In this document: piece by piece, positions 1 through 9,101 of the stretch
Numbering within the stretch: position 1 is the stretch's first letter
How the letters are laid out: each line of letters starts with the position of its first letter
From: an uncultured Devosia sp.
GTDB lineage: Bacteria; Pseudomonadota; Alphaproteobacteria; Rhizobiales; Devosiaceae
DNA: 64,000 nucleotides
NCBI RefSeq assembly: GCF_946479885.1
Contig: NZ_CAMLHM010000002.1
Location: 124,001-188,000, forward strand
Direction: 5' to 3'
The notes under the pieces: generated by a model
Seen by the model: only the letters and a program-made list of their open reading frames with translations
Database searches by the model: none
Told to the model about the DNA's origin: nothing
Position numbers and translations under genes: made by a program

Positions 1-1
1 G

Positions 2-145
2 CTGCTCGACCACGATCCGCGCGCCTTCACGAAAGAAGACGTGGCGCGGCTGGTTGCCGCGGCGGACGATTTGGTACGTCGCTTCGGGGGCGAAGAGGCG
101 GCCAATATCGCTTCGCTGAATGTCTCTGTTGTCGCACCTGCCTAG
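2..145 (+). CDS. C-terminal end of an unidentified protein (cut by window start)
   Basis: Open frame entering from the left edge and ending at TAG 143-145; 47 residues are visible. It is rich in Ala, Asp and Glu and looks helical (DVARLVAAADDLVRRFGGEEAANIA), then ends in a short hydrophobic tail. I do not recognise the family. No start is visible and nothing follows it on the same strand before the recombinase at 382, so its neighbours lie outside the window. Called coding only because the frame is open, has consistent high-GC codon usage and ends cleanly. Confidence 0.5.
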   Translation: MLDHDPRAFTKEDVARLVAAADDLVRRFGGEEAANIASLNVSVVAPA

Positions 146-381
146 ACCTTCGAGGCACTGCGGGTTCAGTCTCGAGTAAGTCCGCCTTTTGCGAATGCCT
201 CGTCGTAACGTACGGGCGCGGCCCCAGATTGCCCGCCGGTTGCTCCCGAATTCGCTCCCGGGAACGTCTGCTGTTGGTAGCCCGCTAGCAGGCGTTGAAT
301 GACCGGAATGGGGTCGATAGCAACCCCGTTGAACAGCCACTTCGTTTCTCCTTCGGCCATTTCGGCCAGAGGAGATCAATC
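146..381. other. Intergenic stretch upstream of the recombinase
   Basis: 236 bases with no gene I can support. A 64-codon minus-strand frame (166-360) crosses it, but it has no convincing ribosome binding site and no recognisable family. The last bases hold the AGGAGA ribosome binding site of the recombinase (about 369-374). Confidence 0.4.
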
Positions 382-1014
382 ATGGGTATTTCTGAGTATG
401 ACCCCGCTGCAGCACTAAGGTCGTCATGGAATGCGGGCAAACAGGTCGGCGCAAAGCGTGCGCTGAAAGTTCGGCAGATCTGGTCGATCCGATTCTTCCT
501 CGATCGCGAGGGACGAATGAGAGATCGAGCGCTGTTCGACTTGGCGATCGACAGCAAGCTGCGCGGCTGTGATCTGGTGAAGATCAAGATCGGTACCCTG
601 GTCTCCGGTCCAACCATTCGTGCCAGGTCAATGGTGATCCAGCAGAAAACCGGTCGCCCGGTTCAGTTCGAGATCACCTCTGATGCTAGGACCAGTCTGC
701 TGGCTTGGCTTGAGCGCCGAGGGGGCACGATCGAAGACTTTGCCTTTCCAAGCAGGGCCAATCCGGCCGGGCATTTGAGCACGCGCCAATACGCGAGGCT
801 GGTCGACGAGTGGGTAGTAGCCATTGGTCTGCGGCCAGAAGAGTACGGCACCCACTCGCTTCGGCGGACTAAAGCATCCCTCATCTACAAAGCGACGGGG
901 AACTTGCGGGCGGTCCAGCTGCTGCTTGGACACAGTAAGATCGAGAACACCGTTCGCTATCTCGGGGTTGACGTCGATGACGCATTGTCCTTAGCGGAAG
1001 CCACAGAGATCTGA
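382..1014 (+). CDS. Short tyrosine-type site-specific recombinase (catalytic domain only)
   Basis: 210 residues; the ATG at 382 follows AGGAGA by about six bases, which favours it over the longer frame from 295. The tyrosine recombinase residues are all visible: R61 (SKLRGCD), K89 (QQKTG), H158-x-x-R161 (THSLRRTK), H184 (LLGHSKIENT) and the nucleophile Y193 (VRYLG). Family members cut and rejoin DNA through a 3'-phosphotyrosine. There is almost no N-terminal core-binding (SAM-like) or arm-binding domain: about 50 residues precede the catalytic fold, whereas typical phage or ICE integrases are 300-450 residues. It may be a plasmid- or island-derived recombinase or a naturally short form. No att site could be assigned. 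Confidence 0.85.
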   Translation: MGISEYDPAAALRSSWNAGKQVGAKRALKVRQIWSIRFFLDREGRMRDRALFDLAIDSKLRGCDLVKIKIGTLVSGPTIRARSMVIQQKTGRPVQFEITSDARTSLLAWLERRGGTIEDFAFPSRANPAGHLSTRQYARLVDEWVVAIGLRPEEYGTHSLRRTKASLIYKATGNLRAVQLLLGHSKIENTVRYLGVDVDDALSLAEATEI

Positions 1015-1021
1015 CGCGAGC

Positions 1022-1054
1022 CTTCGCCGACGATCAAACGCTACGTCGGCGAAG
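1022..1054 (+). terminator. 11-bp stem-loop after the recombinase gene
   Basis: Perfect inverted repeat CTTCGCCGACG (1022-1032) / CGTCGGCGAAG (1044-1054) with an 11-base loop, starting 7 bases after the recombinase stop. There is no T-run behind it, so it may be a Rho-dependent end or part of the dispersed element that follows at about 1054. Confidence 0.4.
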
Positions 1055-1155
1055 CGCCCCATTCCGGCCCTTCGAGCACGATCGGCGAGTTCCCAAAAGC
1101 GGACGGGCAGAATAGAGTGTCGCGGATCTTGGCGGTGTTAAGCGTAATCGATAGG

Positions 1156-1910
1156 CTATAGCACTACCGCAGACAGCTCGAAGCAAAGCTCCAGCAGGCG
1201 CTCCTGTACCTCCGGATTGCTTGTACCGGCTGCTGGGTCACGAACCGTCATGTGATGCAGGTACTCCCCCGAAAGAGCCGCAACAGCATCAGCGCGGCTG
1301 GCTAGCGCCACCTGCGTTGCAGCACCAGCATGCAGATCGTCGGGTGCCCCACTCCCACCCATGCGGGTTGGCACCCAACCGGGATCGACTGCGTTCGCAA
1401 AGGTATCTGGGCGTAGACGCGCAACCGCCATGGCGAGAGCCGTCACGTAGAACTTGCTCTCGGAATAGGCCTGCGTCCCGCTCCAGGCTCGGTTTCGCCA
1501 CAAGGGGTCGGTTGCCACCGGCCGGACCTGATGCATGCCCGAGCTGATATAGACCAGTCTCGGGACATTCGGGATTTTCGCCGTCAACACATAGGGCGCC
1601 AGCACGTTGACCGCAAAAGTGGCGGGAATACCTTCGTGCGTCAGGTTGATTGGCCCACCATAGATGCCCGCGTTGTGGATCACGGCGTCGATTGGTCCGA
1701 GCTCATTTACCTGGGCGACAACGTCGAAAGTCTCCGTAAGCGACGACAGGTCGCCGACCACAAACGGGGCGTTGGGTAGCTGCCGCCGCAACGCAGCGGC
1801 GCGGGCCTGGTCACGGGCATGCAAGATGACCCTGTGGCCCGCCGATCGGAGTTGCTCCCCTGCCAGCGAGCCAAGTCCAGTTGTCGACCCTGTGATGAAG
1901 ATCGTTGCCA

Positions 1911-1911
<1 letters not shown>
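1156..1911 (-). CDS. Short-chain dehydrogenase/reductase (SDR)
   Basis: 251-residue classical SDR, an NAD(P)(H)-dependent oxidoreductase; substrate unknown. Cofactor motif TGSTTGLG at residues 7-14, NAG at 80-82, the catalytic Ser in YISSGM (123/124) and YSESK with Tyr149 and Lys153. The ATG at 1911 shares one base with the TAA of the upstream aldo/keto reductase gene (TAATG), so translation is probably coupled; the longer upstream frame is a shadow of that gene. Last gene of a six-gene operon with MFS, cyclophilin-like, cupin, ADH and AKR genes. Operons of this make-up usually serve aldehyde/ketone or xenobiotic handling; that role is inferred. Confidence 0.88.
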
Positions 1912-2948
<1,037 letters not shown>

Positions 2949-3965
2949 CTAAACCCGCAGCAGCGTCTTGATCGCCCGGCGCTCGTCCATGGCCTTGTAG
3001 CCTTCGGCCACGTCGGCGATAGGCAGGATCTGGTCAAATACCTTGCCCGGATTGATCTTGCGGCTGAGGACGAGGTCGATCAGGTGCGGCATGAAGCGGC
3101 GCACCGGTGCCGGGCCGCCGAGCAGGTTCTTCTGCGCGAAGAACAGGAATTCCCCCTTGAGCTCGACGCCGTGCGGCACGCCGACGAAGCCAATCGAGCC
3201 ACCCGGTCGGGCGGCGTTAATGGCCTGGTGCATCGATTCATTGGTACCGACGCATTCAAGCACGGCATCGGCGCCGACATTTCTGGTCATGGCCTTGATC
3301 TGGGCCACGCCGGCGTCGCCGCGCTCGGTGACGATGTCGGTGGCGCCATATTCCATGGCCAGCTCCTGCCGGGCCTTGTGGCGGCTCATGGCGATGATCC
3401 GTTCGGCACCCATCTGCTTGGCGGCCAGAATGCCCATCAGCCCTACGGCGCCATCGCCGACCACGGCAACGGTAGAGCCGGCCTGCACACGGGCAGCATC
3501 TGCAGCGTACCAGCCCGTGCCAAGGACGTCGGACACAGCCAGCAGGCCCGGCAGCAAGTCGTCGTCGGGCACCTTGTCGAGAGCAACAAGGGTGCCATCA
3601 GCCAACGGAACACGTGCCAAAGGCGCCTGAGCTCCAGTCATGAACTCCCGCCGGTCGCAAGACGACTGGAAGCCGTGCTGGCAGTGCGGGCAGGTATTGT
3701 CTGACGTAGCGAACGAGCCGACGACAAACTGACCAACCTTGATGTCCTTCACGTCACTGCCGACCTCGACAACGGTGCCGCAGTATTCGTGACCCATGTG
3801 GGCAGGACCACTCTGGGGCTGCAGGCCGCGATATGGCCACAGGTCCGACCCGCAAATGCAGGTTGCCGCGAGCTTGATGATGGCATCGGTGGGTTTGAGG
3901 ATCTTGGGTTCGGCCACATCCTCGTAGCGGATGTCACCTGGGCCATGCATTACAGTTGCGAGCAT
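2949..3965 (-). CDS. Zinc-dependent alcohol dehydrogenase (MDR family)
   Basis: 338 residues, GroES-like N-terminal and Rossmann C-terminal halves. Catalytic zinc ligands C38 (CICGSD) and H59-E60 (GHEYCG); structural-zinc lobe with C92, C95 and C103 but only three clear cysteines, because the position expected for the third Cys is occupied by His/Phe (QHGFQ), so the structural zinc may be bound differently. Dinucleotide motif VVGDGAVG around residue 168. NAD(P)-dependent oxidation of an alcohol or reduction of an aldehyde is expected. Lies 23 bases after the cupin gene in the operon. Confidence 0.92.
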   Translation of the reverse strand: MLATVMHGPGDIRYEDVAEPKILKPTDAIIKLAATCICGSDLWPYRGLQPQSGPAHMGHEYCGTVVEVGSDVKDIKVGQFVVGSFATSDNTCPHCQHGFQSSCDRREFMTGAQAPLARVPLADGTLVALDKVPDDDLLPGLLAVSDVLGTGWYAADAARVQAGSTVAVVGDGAVGLMGILAAKQMGAERIIAMSRHKARQELAMEYGATDIVTERGDAGVAQIKAMTRNVGADAVLECVGTNESMHQAINAARPGGSIGFVGVPHGVELKGEFLFFAQKNLLGGPAPVRRFMPHLIDLVLSRKINPGKVFDQILPIADVAEGYKAMDERRAIKTLLRV

Positions 3966-3988
3966 TGTCTGGTCTTTCGTTTTTGGAT

Positions 3989-4384
3989 TTAGGCGCCGTA
4001 CTGGGCGTCAGACACGTGTTCCAGCCAGTCGACGACCTTGCCGTTTTCGACTTCCTGCAGCGCAATGTGCGTCATGGCAGTTTCGGACGACGCGCCGTGC
4101 CAGTGCTTTTCGCCCGGGGCAAACCAAACCACGTCGCCGGGGTGAATGGTCTCGATCGGCCCGCCCTCGCGTTGCGCGCGGCCGGCGCCGGAGGTGACGA
4201 TCAGGGTCTGCCCCAGAGGATGCGTGTGCCAAGCCGTTCGGGCGCCTGGCTCGAATGTCACATGCGCCCCTTGCACACGATCAGGGGCAAATCGATTGAA
4301 CAGTCCGTCGATACGCACCGGGCCGGTGAACCAGTCGTCCGCCCCCTTGGCCGATGGTGTTGAGCCTGCGCGAATGATGTCCAT
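3989..4384 (-). CDS. Small cupin-domain protein
   Basis: 131-residue single-domain cupin. Motif 1 gives metal ligands H53 and H55 plus Q59 ([10 protein letters not shown]); motif 2 gives H94 (GEKHWHG). It resembles the cupin proteins often annotated as carboxymuconolactone-decarboxylase-associated or (R)-mandelonitrile-lyase-like, but the reaction is unknown. The ATG at 4384 follows AGGAGA. It starts 10 bases after the cyclophilin-like gene and sits before the ADH gene. A cytoplasmic metal-dependent isomerase, lyase or ligand-binding role is plausible; the name stays at family level. Confidence 0.87.
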   Translation of the reverse strand: MDIIRAGSTPSAKGADDWFTGPVRIDGLFNRFAPDRVQGAHVTFEPGARTAWHTHPLGQTLIVTSGAGRAQREGGPIETIHPGDVVWFAPGEKHWHGASSETAMTHIALQEVENGKVVDWLEHVSDAQYGA

Positions 4385-4394
4385 GACCGTTCTC

Positions 4395-4853
4395 CTAAAT
4401 TGCTTCGATTTTGAGCAGGAATTCGCCCCGCTCGTGCAGCGCTTCATAGCCCTCATCAAAGCGGCCCAGCCGGATCAGACCGGGATGCTCGTAGCCGGCG
4501 TGGAACATCGCGAGGTTGCCCCAAGGCCGGTAGTAACAAAGGTCATACGGCTGCTCGTTGCCAAAGACGCCGGCCCCGTCTTCGGTGAGCTTGCGTGGCA
4601 GATAGGCGATCTTCTCGTTGTGGGCGAAGTCGCTGATCGTGAGGTCAAGCGGCAGCATGGCGTAGAAGTCGCGAGCTGATGGATTGTCGTACAGGACCGC
4701 CGTCATGGTGAAATCGCTGAACGTGAAGCGTGCACGCATATCGGTTGGCTCCTGTGAGGTGGGATCGAGGACTTGGGCACGTGCGGCCAGCGGCAGTAAG
4801 AGGCCTGCAACTGCACCAACCAGCAGGGTGCGGCGCTTGAGGGTGGAGATCAT
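4395..4853 (-). CDS. Exported cyclophilin-like-fold protein
   Basis: 152 residues. An N-terminal signal peptide ([21 protein letters not shown]) is followed by a domain that fits the cyclophilin-like fold family ([21 protein letters not shown], then [16 protein letters not shown] and [15 protein letters not shown]). Members of this family are common beside AKR/ADH/flavodoxin genes; no enzymatic activity is established. Its ATG overlaps the TGA of the MFS gene (ATGA), so it is translationally coupled. KRRTLLVG has paired Arg, but this is more likely a Sec signal than Tat; I would not rule out Tat. Confidence 0.8.
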   Translation of the reverse strand: MISTLKRRTLLVGAVAGLLLPLAARAQVLDPTSQEPTDMRARFTFSDFTMTAVLYDNPSARDFYAMLPLDLTISDFAHNEKIAYLPRKLTEDGAGVFGNEQPYDLCYYRPWGNLAMFHAGYEHPGLIRLGRFDEGYEALHERGEFLLKIEAI

Positions 4854-6073
4854 GGGCGGTTTCTCCTTCTTTGATGGGTTGCAACAAACGCGAGGGCTGC
4901 AGCAGCGAGCAGCAAGACCGCGCAAAGGACGAACGGGCTCTGCCAGCCGCTGAGGTCGAACAGCAGGCCGCCACTGAAAGCGCCAACGGTGATTGCAAAC
5001 TGGATGAGAGCTACCTGCAGGCCGCCGCCGGCCTCGAGCTCATTGGGTATGATGCGTGTCATCCATGTGCCCCAGCCCACCGGGATGGGGTTGGAGAAGA
5101 AGCCCCAAAGGATCAGCAGGGCGGCAACAGCGACTGGCACTGAGCCGAGCGCGATAAGCGCCAGCGACAGGATGGCCAGGGCGGTTGGCAGGACTACCAG
5201 CGTGGCGTTCAAATGTTTGCGCAGCACGAAACCCGACGCTGCGGTCCCTGCCAGCCCGGCAAGGCCAAGTCCCAGCAACACCAGCGAGAGACCGTTGACG
5301 TCCAGTCCGGTCACGTTTTCCAAAAACGGCCGGAAATACGTGGAGGCCGCAAACTGCCCCATGAAGGCGAGGGTCGTAGCGGCCATGCCAATGGCAAAGA
5401 TGCGGTTGCGCAGCAGCACGAAGATGGTGCCCACTGACACGTCATGGGTGGGCGGCAGCCTGGGCAGTACCAGAAGTTGCCAGACAATGCCCGCGAGGCC
5501 AATCGGCACAACAATGAAAAACGCGCCGCGCCAGCCGATAAGGCCACCCAGAAAGCTGCCCAATGGGGCCGCGATGACCGATGCCAAAGCCGTGCCGCCT
5601 TGGAGCATGGCCAACGCTTTTGGCAGATCTGGGCCACTTGTCAGCCGTGCCAGGATAGCGGTGGAAAGCGACCAGAAGCCGCCGATCGAGATGCCAATCA
5701 GCGCCCGGCCGATCATGAACACGAGGTAGTTCGGCGCAAAAGTGACCGCCAGACCTGAGACGACCATCACGACGGTGTAGAGTACGACCGCAGTGCGCCG
5801 GTCCCAGCGCGACAACAGCGCGTTGCCGAAAAGGCTGGTCACGACGGCAAACAGGCCCGACACGGATATGGCCTGGCCGGCCTGCCCCTCGCTGATACCC
5901 AGCTCGGCCGCAATCGGCGTCAGCAGGCTGACCGGCATGAATTCCGAGGCAATAAGCACGAAGGTTAAGAGTGACAGGCACGCCACGGCCGGCCACGGGG
6001 TGGCTGTGTCCGGGCGGTCGGACATCAAGAGTTGCTCTGTGGTCATGGCAACAGTGTGCGCCAGCTGTTTCAT
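4850..6073 (-). CDS. MFS efflux transporter, NepI/YdhP-like (DHA1 family)
   Basis: 407 residues with about 12 hydrophobic segments. The first loop SEFMPVSLLTPIAAELGIS, the IGRALIGISIGGFW stretch and the VGWGTWMTRI stretch strongly resemble Escherichia coli NepI (purine ribonucleoside exporter) from memory, so it is probably a proton-driven exporter in the inner membrane. The substrate is not necessarily a nucleoside. First gene of the six-gene operon, divergent from a LysR gene. The start at 6073 has a weak ribosome site; the ATG of MSDRPDTATPW is a shorter alternative. Confidence 0.88.
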   Translation of the reverse strand: MKQLAHTVAMTTEQLLMSDRPDTATPWPAVACLSLLTFVLIASEFMPVSLLTPIAAELGISEGQAGQAISVSGLFAVVTSLFGNALLSRWDRRTAVVLYTVVMVVSGLAVTFAPNYLVFMIGRALIGISIGGFWSLSTAILARLTSGPDLPKALAMLQGGTALASVIAAPLGSFLGGLIGWRGAFFIVVPIGLAGIVWQLLVLPRLPPTHDVSVGTIFVLLRNRIFAIGMAATTLAFMGQFAASTYFRPFLENVTGLDVNGLSLVLLGLGLAGLAGTAASGFVLRKHLNATLVVLPTALAILSLALIALGSVPVAVAALLILWGFFSNPIPVGWGTWMTRIIPNELEAGGGLQVALIQFAITVGAFSGGLLFDLSGWQSPFVLCAVLLLAAAALAFVATHQRRRNRP

Positions 6074-6138
6074 ATTGACTAGCTAGCCAAATCCGCATGC
6101 TCTTATATCATGAACCGATAAATAGGGATCTTGCCAGC
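6074..6138. promoter_or_regulatory. Divergent promoter region between the MFS operon and its LysR gene
   Basis: 65-base divergent gap. It contains TATC-N7-GATA at 6106-6120, which fits the T-N11-A dyad that LysR proteins bind, and a TTGACT hexamer at 6075-6080. By the usual LysR arrangement, the regulator at 6139 would bind here to control the operon and itself. Confidence 0.45.
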
Positions 6139-7032
6139 ATGAAACGACGCGAACTCAATGACCTGTTGTGGTTCATTGCTGTCGCTGAACAACGCAGCTT
6201 CACCAAGGCAGCGGCCAAGCTCGGCACGTCGCAGTCAACGCTCAGCGCGACCATTAAGCTGCTGGAGCAGCGGTTGGGGCTCCGCCTCCTCACTCGCACC
6301 ACGCGCAGCGTTTCCCCGACCGAGGCCGGCGAGAAGCTGCTGGCGTCCATGGCTCCCCGCATTGCAGAAATCGAGCATGATCTCGCCAGTCTCATGTCGC
6401 TGCGTGAGAAGCCGTCCGGATTGGTGCGGATTACAATTTCCGACCATGCCTATAATTGGCTGGTCCGGCCTAAACTGGGGCCGTTGACGATGGAATACCC
6501 TGACCTCCGGTTGGAGTTCAGCATCGATAATGGCCTGCGCAACATCGTCGAGGAGCGCTTCGACGCCGGCGTGCGTCTGGGGGAAAGCCTCGAGAAAGAT
6601 ATGGTCGCGGTCCGCATTAGCCCCGACTGGCGTTTGGTGGCCGTGGCATCGCCCGCGTACCTAGCCATGCACGGTACGCCATCCTCACCGCAGGACCTCG
6701 TCCACCACAACTGCATGAACCATCGTCAGGGCCGTAGCGGCGGGCTCTACTCCTGGGAATTCGCCAGGGACGGTCGTGAATTGCGGGTGCGGGTCGAAGG
6801 GCAACTTACATTCAACTCCACCTTGCCGATGGTGGAGGCCGCCATTGACGGTGGTGGTATCGCATACGTGCCCGAGGACATGGTCGTTCCGATACTGGCG
6901 GACGGCCGACTTGTGCAGGTTTTGACCGAGTGGTGTCCCCACTTTCCGGGCTACCACCTCTCCTATCCAAGTCGCCGCCAACTGTCGCCGGCGATGACAG
7001 TCGTCGTCGATGCACTAAGACATCGAGCGTGA
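6139..7032 (+). CDS. LysR-family transcriptional regulator
   Basis: 297 residues. N-terminal winged HTH (residues about 3-62: DLLWFIAVAEQRSFTKAA, then STLSATIKLLEQRLG) and a C-terminal type-2 periplasmic-binding effector domain (from about 90). ATG 6139 begins the conserved MKRRELNDL; an upstream in-frame ATG at 6097 would place the promoter inside the gene. Divergent from the MFS-cyclophilin-cupin-ADH-AKR-SDR operon, so that operon is its likely target. The inducer is unknown. Confidence 0.93.
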   Translation: MKRRELNDLLWFIAVAEQRSFTKAAAKLGTSQSTLSATIKLLEQRLGLRLLTRTTRSVSPTEAGEKLLASMAPRIAEIEHDLASLMSLREKPSGLVRITISDHAYNWLVRPKLGPLTMEYPDLRLEFSIDNGLRNIVEERFDAGVRLGESLEKDMVAVRISPDWRLVAVASPAYLAMHGTPSSPQDLVHHNCMNHRQGRSGGLYSWEFARDGRELRVRVEGQLTFNSTLPMVEAAIDGGGIAYVPEDMVVPILADGRLVQVLTEWCPHFPGYHLSYPSRRQLSPAMTVVVDALRHRA

Positions 7033-7341
7033 ATGACCGACCGCTTCTGGAAATTTTCGTCAGGCCGCTCTAAAACGGGACGGTATCCGCCAGTCGGCAA
7101 CGCGCCCCATTCCGGGCGTTCAACGTGCCAGCGAGACTTCCCGAAAGCTGCCAGTCCGCTGATCGCATCGCAGGTACGCGTAAGAGCTGGCGTTCGGCAG
7201 GATTCGTTGCGCGACGGTCCTACCGAGGGAGCCGCGAACTGGGCAAGGCCCAGCTTCTCATTTTCGGTCAGGTTCTGTCCGCCCGCAATCGGGCGGGCGG
7301 ACAACTTTCAATCAGCACCGCGCCACGGCACTGATCTTCGC
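7033..7341. other. Convergent intergenic region with a hairpin and a dispersed element
   Basis: 309 bases between the LysR gene and a SnoaL-like gene, with no supported gene. 7102-7115 repeats GCGCCCCATTCCGG, also present at 1054-1067, and the following bases resemble 21884-21920. A perfect 11-bp hairpin lies at 7276-7303. Confidence 0.6.
7276..7303. terminator. Perfect 11-bp GC hairpin between convergent genes
   Basis: TGTCCGCCCGC (7276-7286) and GCGGGCGGACA (7293-7303) with a 6-base loop. It could stop transcription from either side (LysR from the left, SnoaL-like gene from the right). On neither strand is it followed by a clear T-tract, so the mode of action is uncertain. Confidence 0.45.
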
Positions 7342-7836
7342 CTAGTACATCGTCCGCGGATTGGTGGCGACAGCGGGGATCTGCTGGATCACGTCCCAGT
7401 GCTCGGCAATCTTGCCATCCGCGACGCGGAAGATGTCGACGATGACGGTTCCGGCTGAAGTGTCCGATGCCGGCTGCGCGGTCTGCAGCATGACTAGGTC
7501 GCCTTCGGCGATCACACGCTCGAATTTGACCTGCCGCGTCGGCCAGGAATCGATGCCCAGGCCTTGGAGGAAGGTCTTCACTGCCTCCCGACCATCGGTC
7601 ATGGAGGGATTGTGCTGGATGTACTCGTCGGCCCAGTAGCGGTCGAGAGCGGTGAGATCGGCATTGCCGAACAGTTCCTGATAGGCCTTGAGGACCAAAT
7701 CCTTGTTGGCCTGCGTGAGTTCGTAGTCCTCTACGATCTGGGTCTGGGTGGCGTCCTGGGCATAAGCCGGTATCGCCAGTCCCGTGACCGAGGTGGTCAC
7801 GAGGAAGATGGATGCGAGAATCGTCTTCTTGAACAT
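7342..7836 (-). CDS. Exported SnoaL-like (NTF2-fold) protein
   Basis: 164 residues: signal peptide (TILASIFLVTTSVTGLAIPAYAQ, cleavage after AYA likely) then a SnoaL/NTF2-like alpha+beta barrel (VLKAYQELFGNADLTALDRYW, then YIQHNPSMTDGREAV and IVDIFRVADGKIAEHWDVIQ). The YIQHNP...DG...EHWD pattern is that of SnoaL-like polyketide-cyclase relatives, most of which have unknown roles. Probably periplasmic. It lies 24 bases after another SnoaL-like gene and is the last gene of the cluster. Confidence 0.85.
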   Translation of the reverse strand: MFKKTILASIFLVTTSVTGLAIPAYAQDATQTQIVEDYELTQANKDLVLKAYQELFGNADLTALDRYWADEYIQHNPSMTDGREAVKTFLQGLGIDSWPTRQVKFERVIAEGDLVMLQTAQPASDTSAGTVIVDIFRVADGKIAEHWDVIQQIPAVATNPRTMY

Positions 7837-7860
7837 TGAGGTGTCTCCTGGTGTTCGCGC

Positions 7861-8250
7861 CTAGCTGAGCGCTCGGGTAACCAGAACGGTATCGACATAC
7901 TGGGTCATGCGAATGACCTTGCCGTCCTTGATCTGGTAAAGGTGGGCGAAGGGCGAAGTCATGGACTTGCCCGTCGCGTTGTAGGTGCCGGAATAGACGC
8001 CGAAGGCGGCAACGCGATCGCCGTCGGCGATGTAGGTGTGGACGTCGGCGCGATAGCCCGTCCATTCGGATCCAAGGCGGCGGAACACGCCATCGATCAG
8101 TGCCTCCGGTCCGACATAGGTGCCGGAGTAGGGAAAGCCCTCCGCCTCGGTCCATTCGACATCCGGCGACAGAACAGCCAGCAGATTGCGGCCATTCTCC
8201 TCGGAGGATCCTTCATAGGTCCCCCGGATCAGCTCAAGATTGGTGCTCAT
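7861..8250 (-). CDS. SnoaL-like nuclear transport factor 2 family protein
   Basis: 129 residues, cytoplasmic (no signal). NTF2-fold features: N-terminal helix (LIRGTYEGSSEENGRNLLAVL), WTEAEGFPYSGTYVGPEAL and the C-terminal strand FAHLYQIKDGKVIRMTQYVDT. Substrate and activity are unknown; members act as small isomerases, dehydratases or binding proteins. Its ATG at 8250 lies one base after the stop of the metallo-beta-lactamase-fold gene (TGAGATG), so the two are co-translated. Confidence 0.85.
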   Translation of the reverse strand: MSTNLELIRGTYEGSSEENGRNLLAVLSPDVEWTEAEGFPYSGTYVGPEALIDGVFRRLGSEWTGYRADVHTYIADGDRVAAFGVYSGTYNATGKSMTSPFAHLYQIKDGKVIRMTQYVDTVLVTRALS

Positions 8251-8251
8251 C

Positions 8252-9067
8252 TCAACCCCACTGCATTTCGCCGGTGGCGACTTTGGAGCCGATGTCGAGG
8301 GCTACACCCATGCCCAGGTTCGGAAAGCGCGCTTCGAGCGCGGCCTTGAGCGCGGCGGCGTCGCCGCCCTTGGCCAGTTCTTCCTCAAAAGCCAGCAGGT
8401 ACGCCTTGGTGTGCTCGATCGCGGCAAGACCGGTTGGAGCTGCAGGGTCCATGTGGCCGGGAATGACGACCGACGGATTGCGGGCGGCAAGCTTGTCGAG
8501 ATTGGCGATCCAGGCGGCGCGCTGTTCCTGGGTGGGCGTGTCGGCGGTCCACACATGCACGCCCGAAAAGATCAGGACGCCGCCGAAGACGGCATTCAGC
8601 GTCGGAACCCACAGATAGCGGCGATTGGCGAGGCCCTCGGCCGGGACGATTTCGACCGTTTCTCCATCCACGGTGAGCGTCGGGCCGTCAAAGGCTTCCG
8701 GAAAAACGATATCCGCCTGGCGCTGCGGACCGTTCTCATTGAGCTTGGGACCCCAAGCGGCCAGCTTCTTGTCCACATTACCCTTGATGGCTTCCACCGT
8801 TGCGGCAGCGGCGATGACCCTGGCTTGCGGGAACGCTTCGCGAACCGGCTTCAGGCTGAAATAGTAGTCGGGATCGGACTGGCTAATGTAGATTGTGGTC
8901 AGCGTCTTGCCCGTCGCCTTGATGGCTTCGGCGAGCGCGCGCCCGTCGGGATAGGTGAAGCCGCCGTCGATCAGCAGGGCCTCGCTTGGGCCCGATAGCA
9001 GCACCGGCGCCCGGAAAAAGCCATTCCCCCCGGCCGGAAAATGAGTCCAGGTCAAAGTCGTCGTCAT
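8252..9067 (-). CDS. Metallo-beta-lactamase-fold protein with altered metal-binding motif
   Basis: 271 residues. ATG 9067 follows AAGGAGA. The fold is recognisable (LLIDGGFTYPDG, the TLTTIYISQSDPDYYFSL region and VVIPGHMDP), but the canonical HxHxDH metal motif is SQSDPDYYF at residues 62-70, so the first two His and the last His are replaced by Gln, Asp and Tyr. Related proteins with HxDxDYYF exist; the leading Gln is a further change. Zinc hydrolysis may be lost or altered. It sits between a DsbA-like gene and two SnoaL-like genes, with a LysR gene divergent upstream. Confidence 0.85.
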   Translation of the reverse strand: MTTTLTWTHFPAGGNGFFRAPVLLSGPSEALLIDGGFTYPDGRALAEAIKATGKTLTTIYISQSDPDYYFSLKPVREAFPQARVIAAAATVEAIKGNVDKKLAAWGPKLNENGPQRQADIVFPEAFDGPTLTVDGETVEIVPAEGLANRRYLWVPTLNAVFGGVLIFSGVHVWTADTPTQEQRAAWIANLDKLAARNPSVVIPGHMDPAAPTGLAAIEHTKAYLLAFEEELAKGGDAAALKAALEARFPNLGMGVALDIGSKVATGEMQWG

Positions 9068-9101
9068 GATTGTCTCCTTGGTGATGTTTGTGAGGTGGGG
9101 C

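Noticed and set aside
166..360. 64-codon minus-strand frame before the recombinase
   Set aside because: No ribosome site and no known family; may be a shadow of non-coding DNA.
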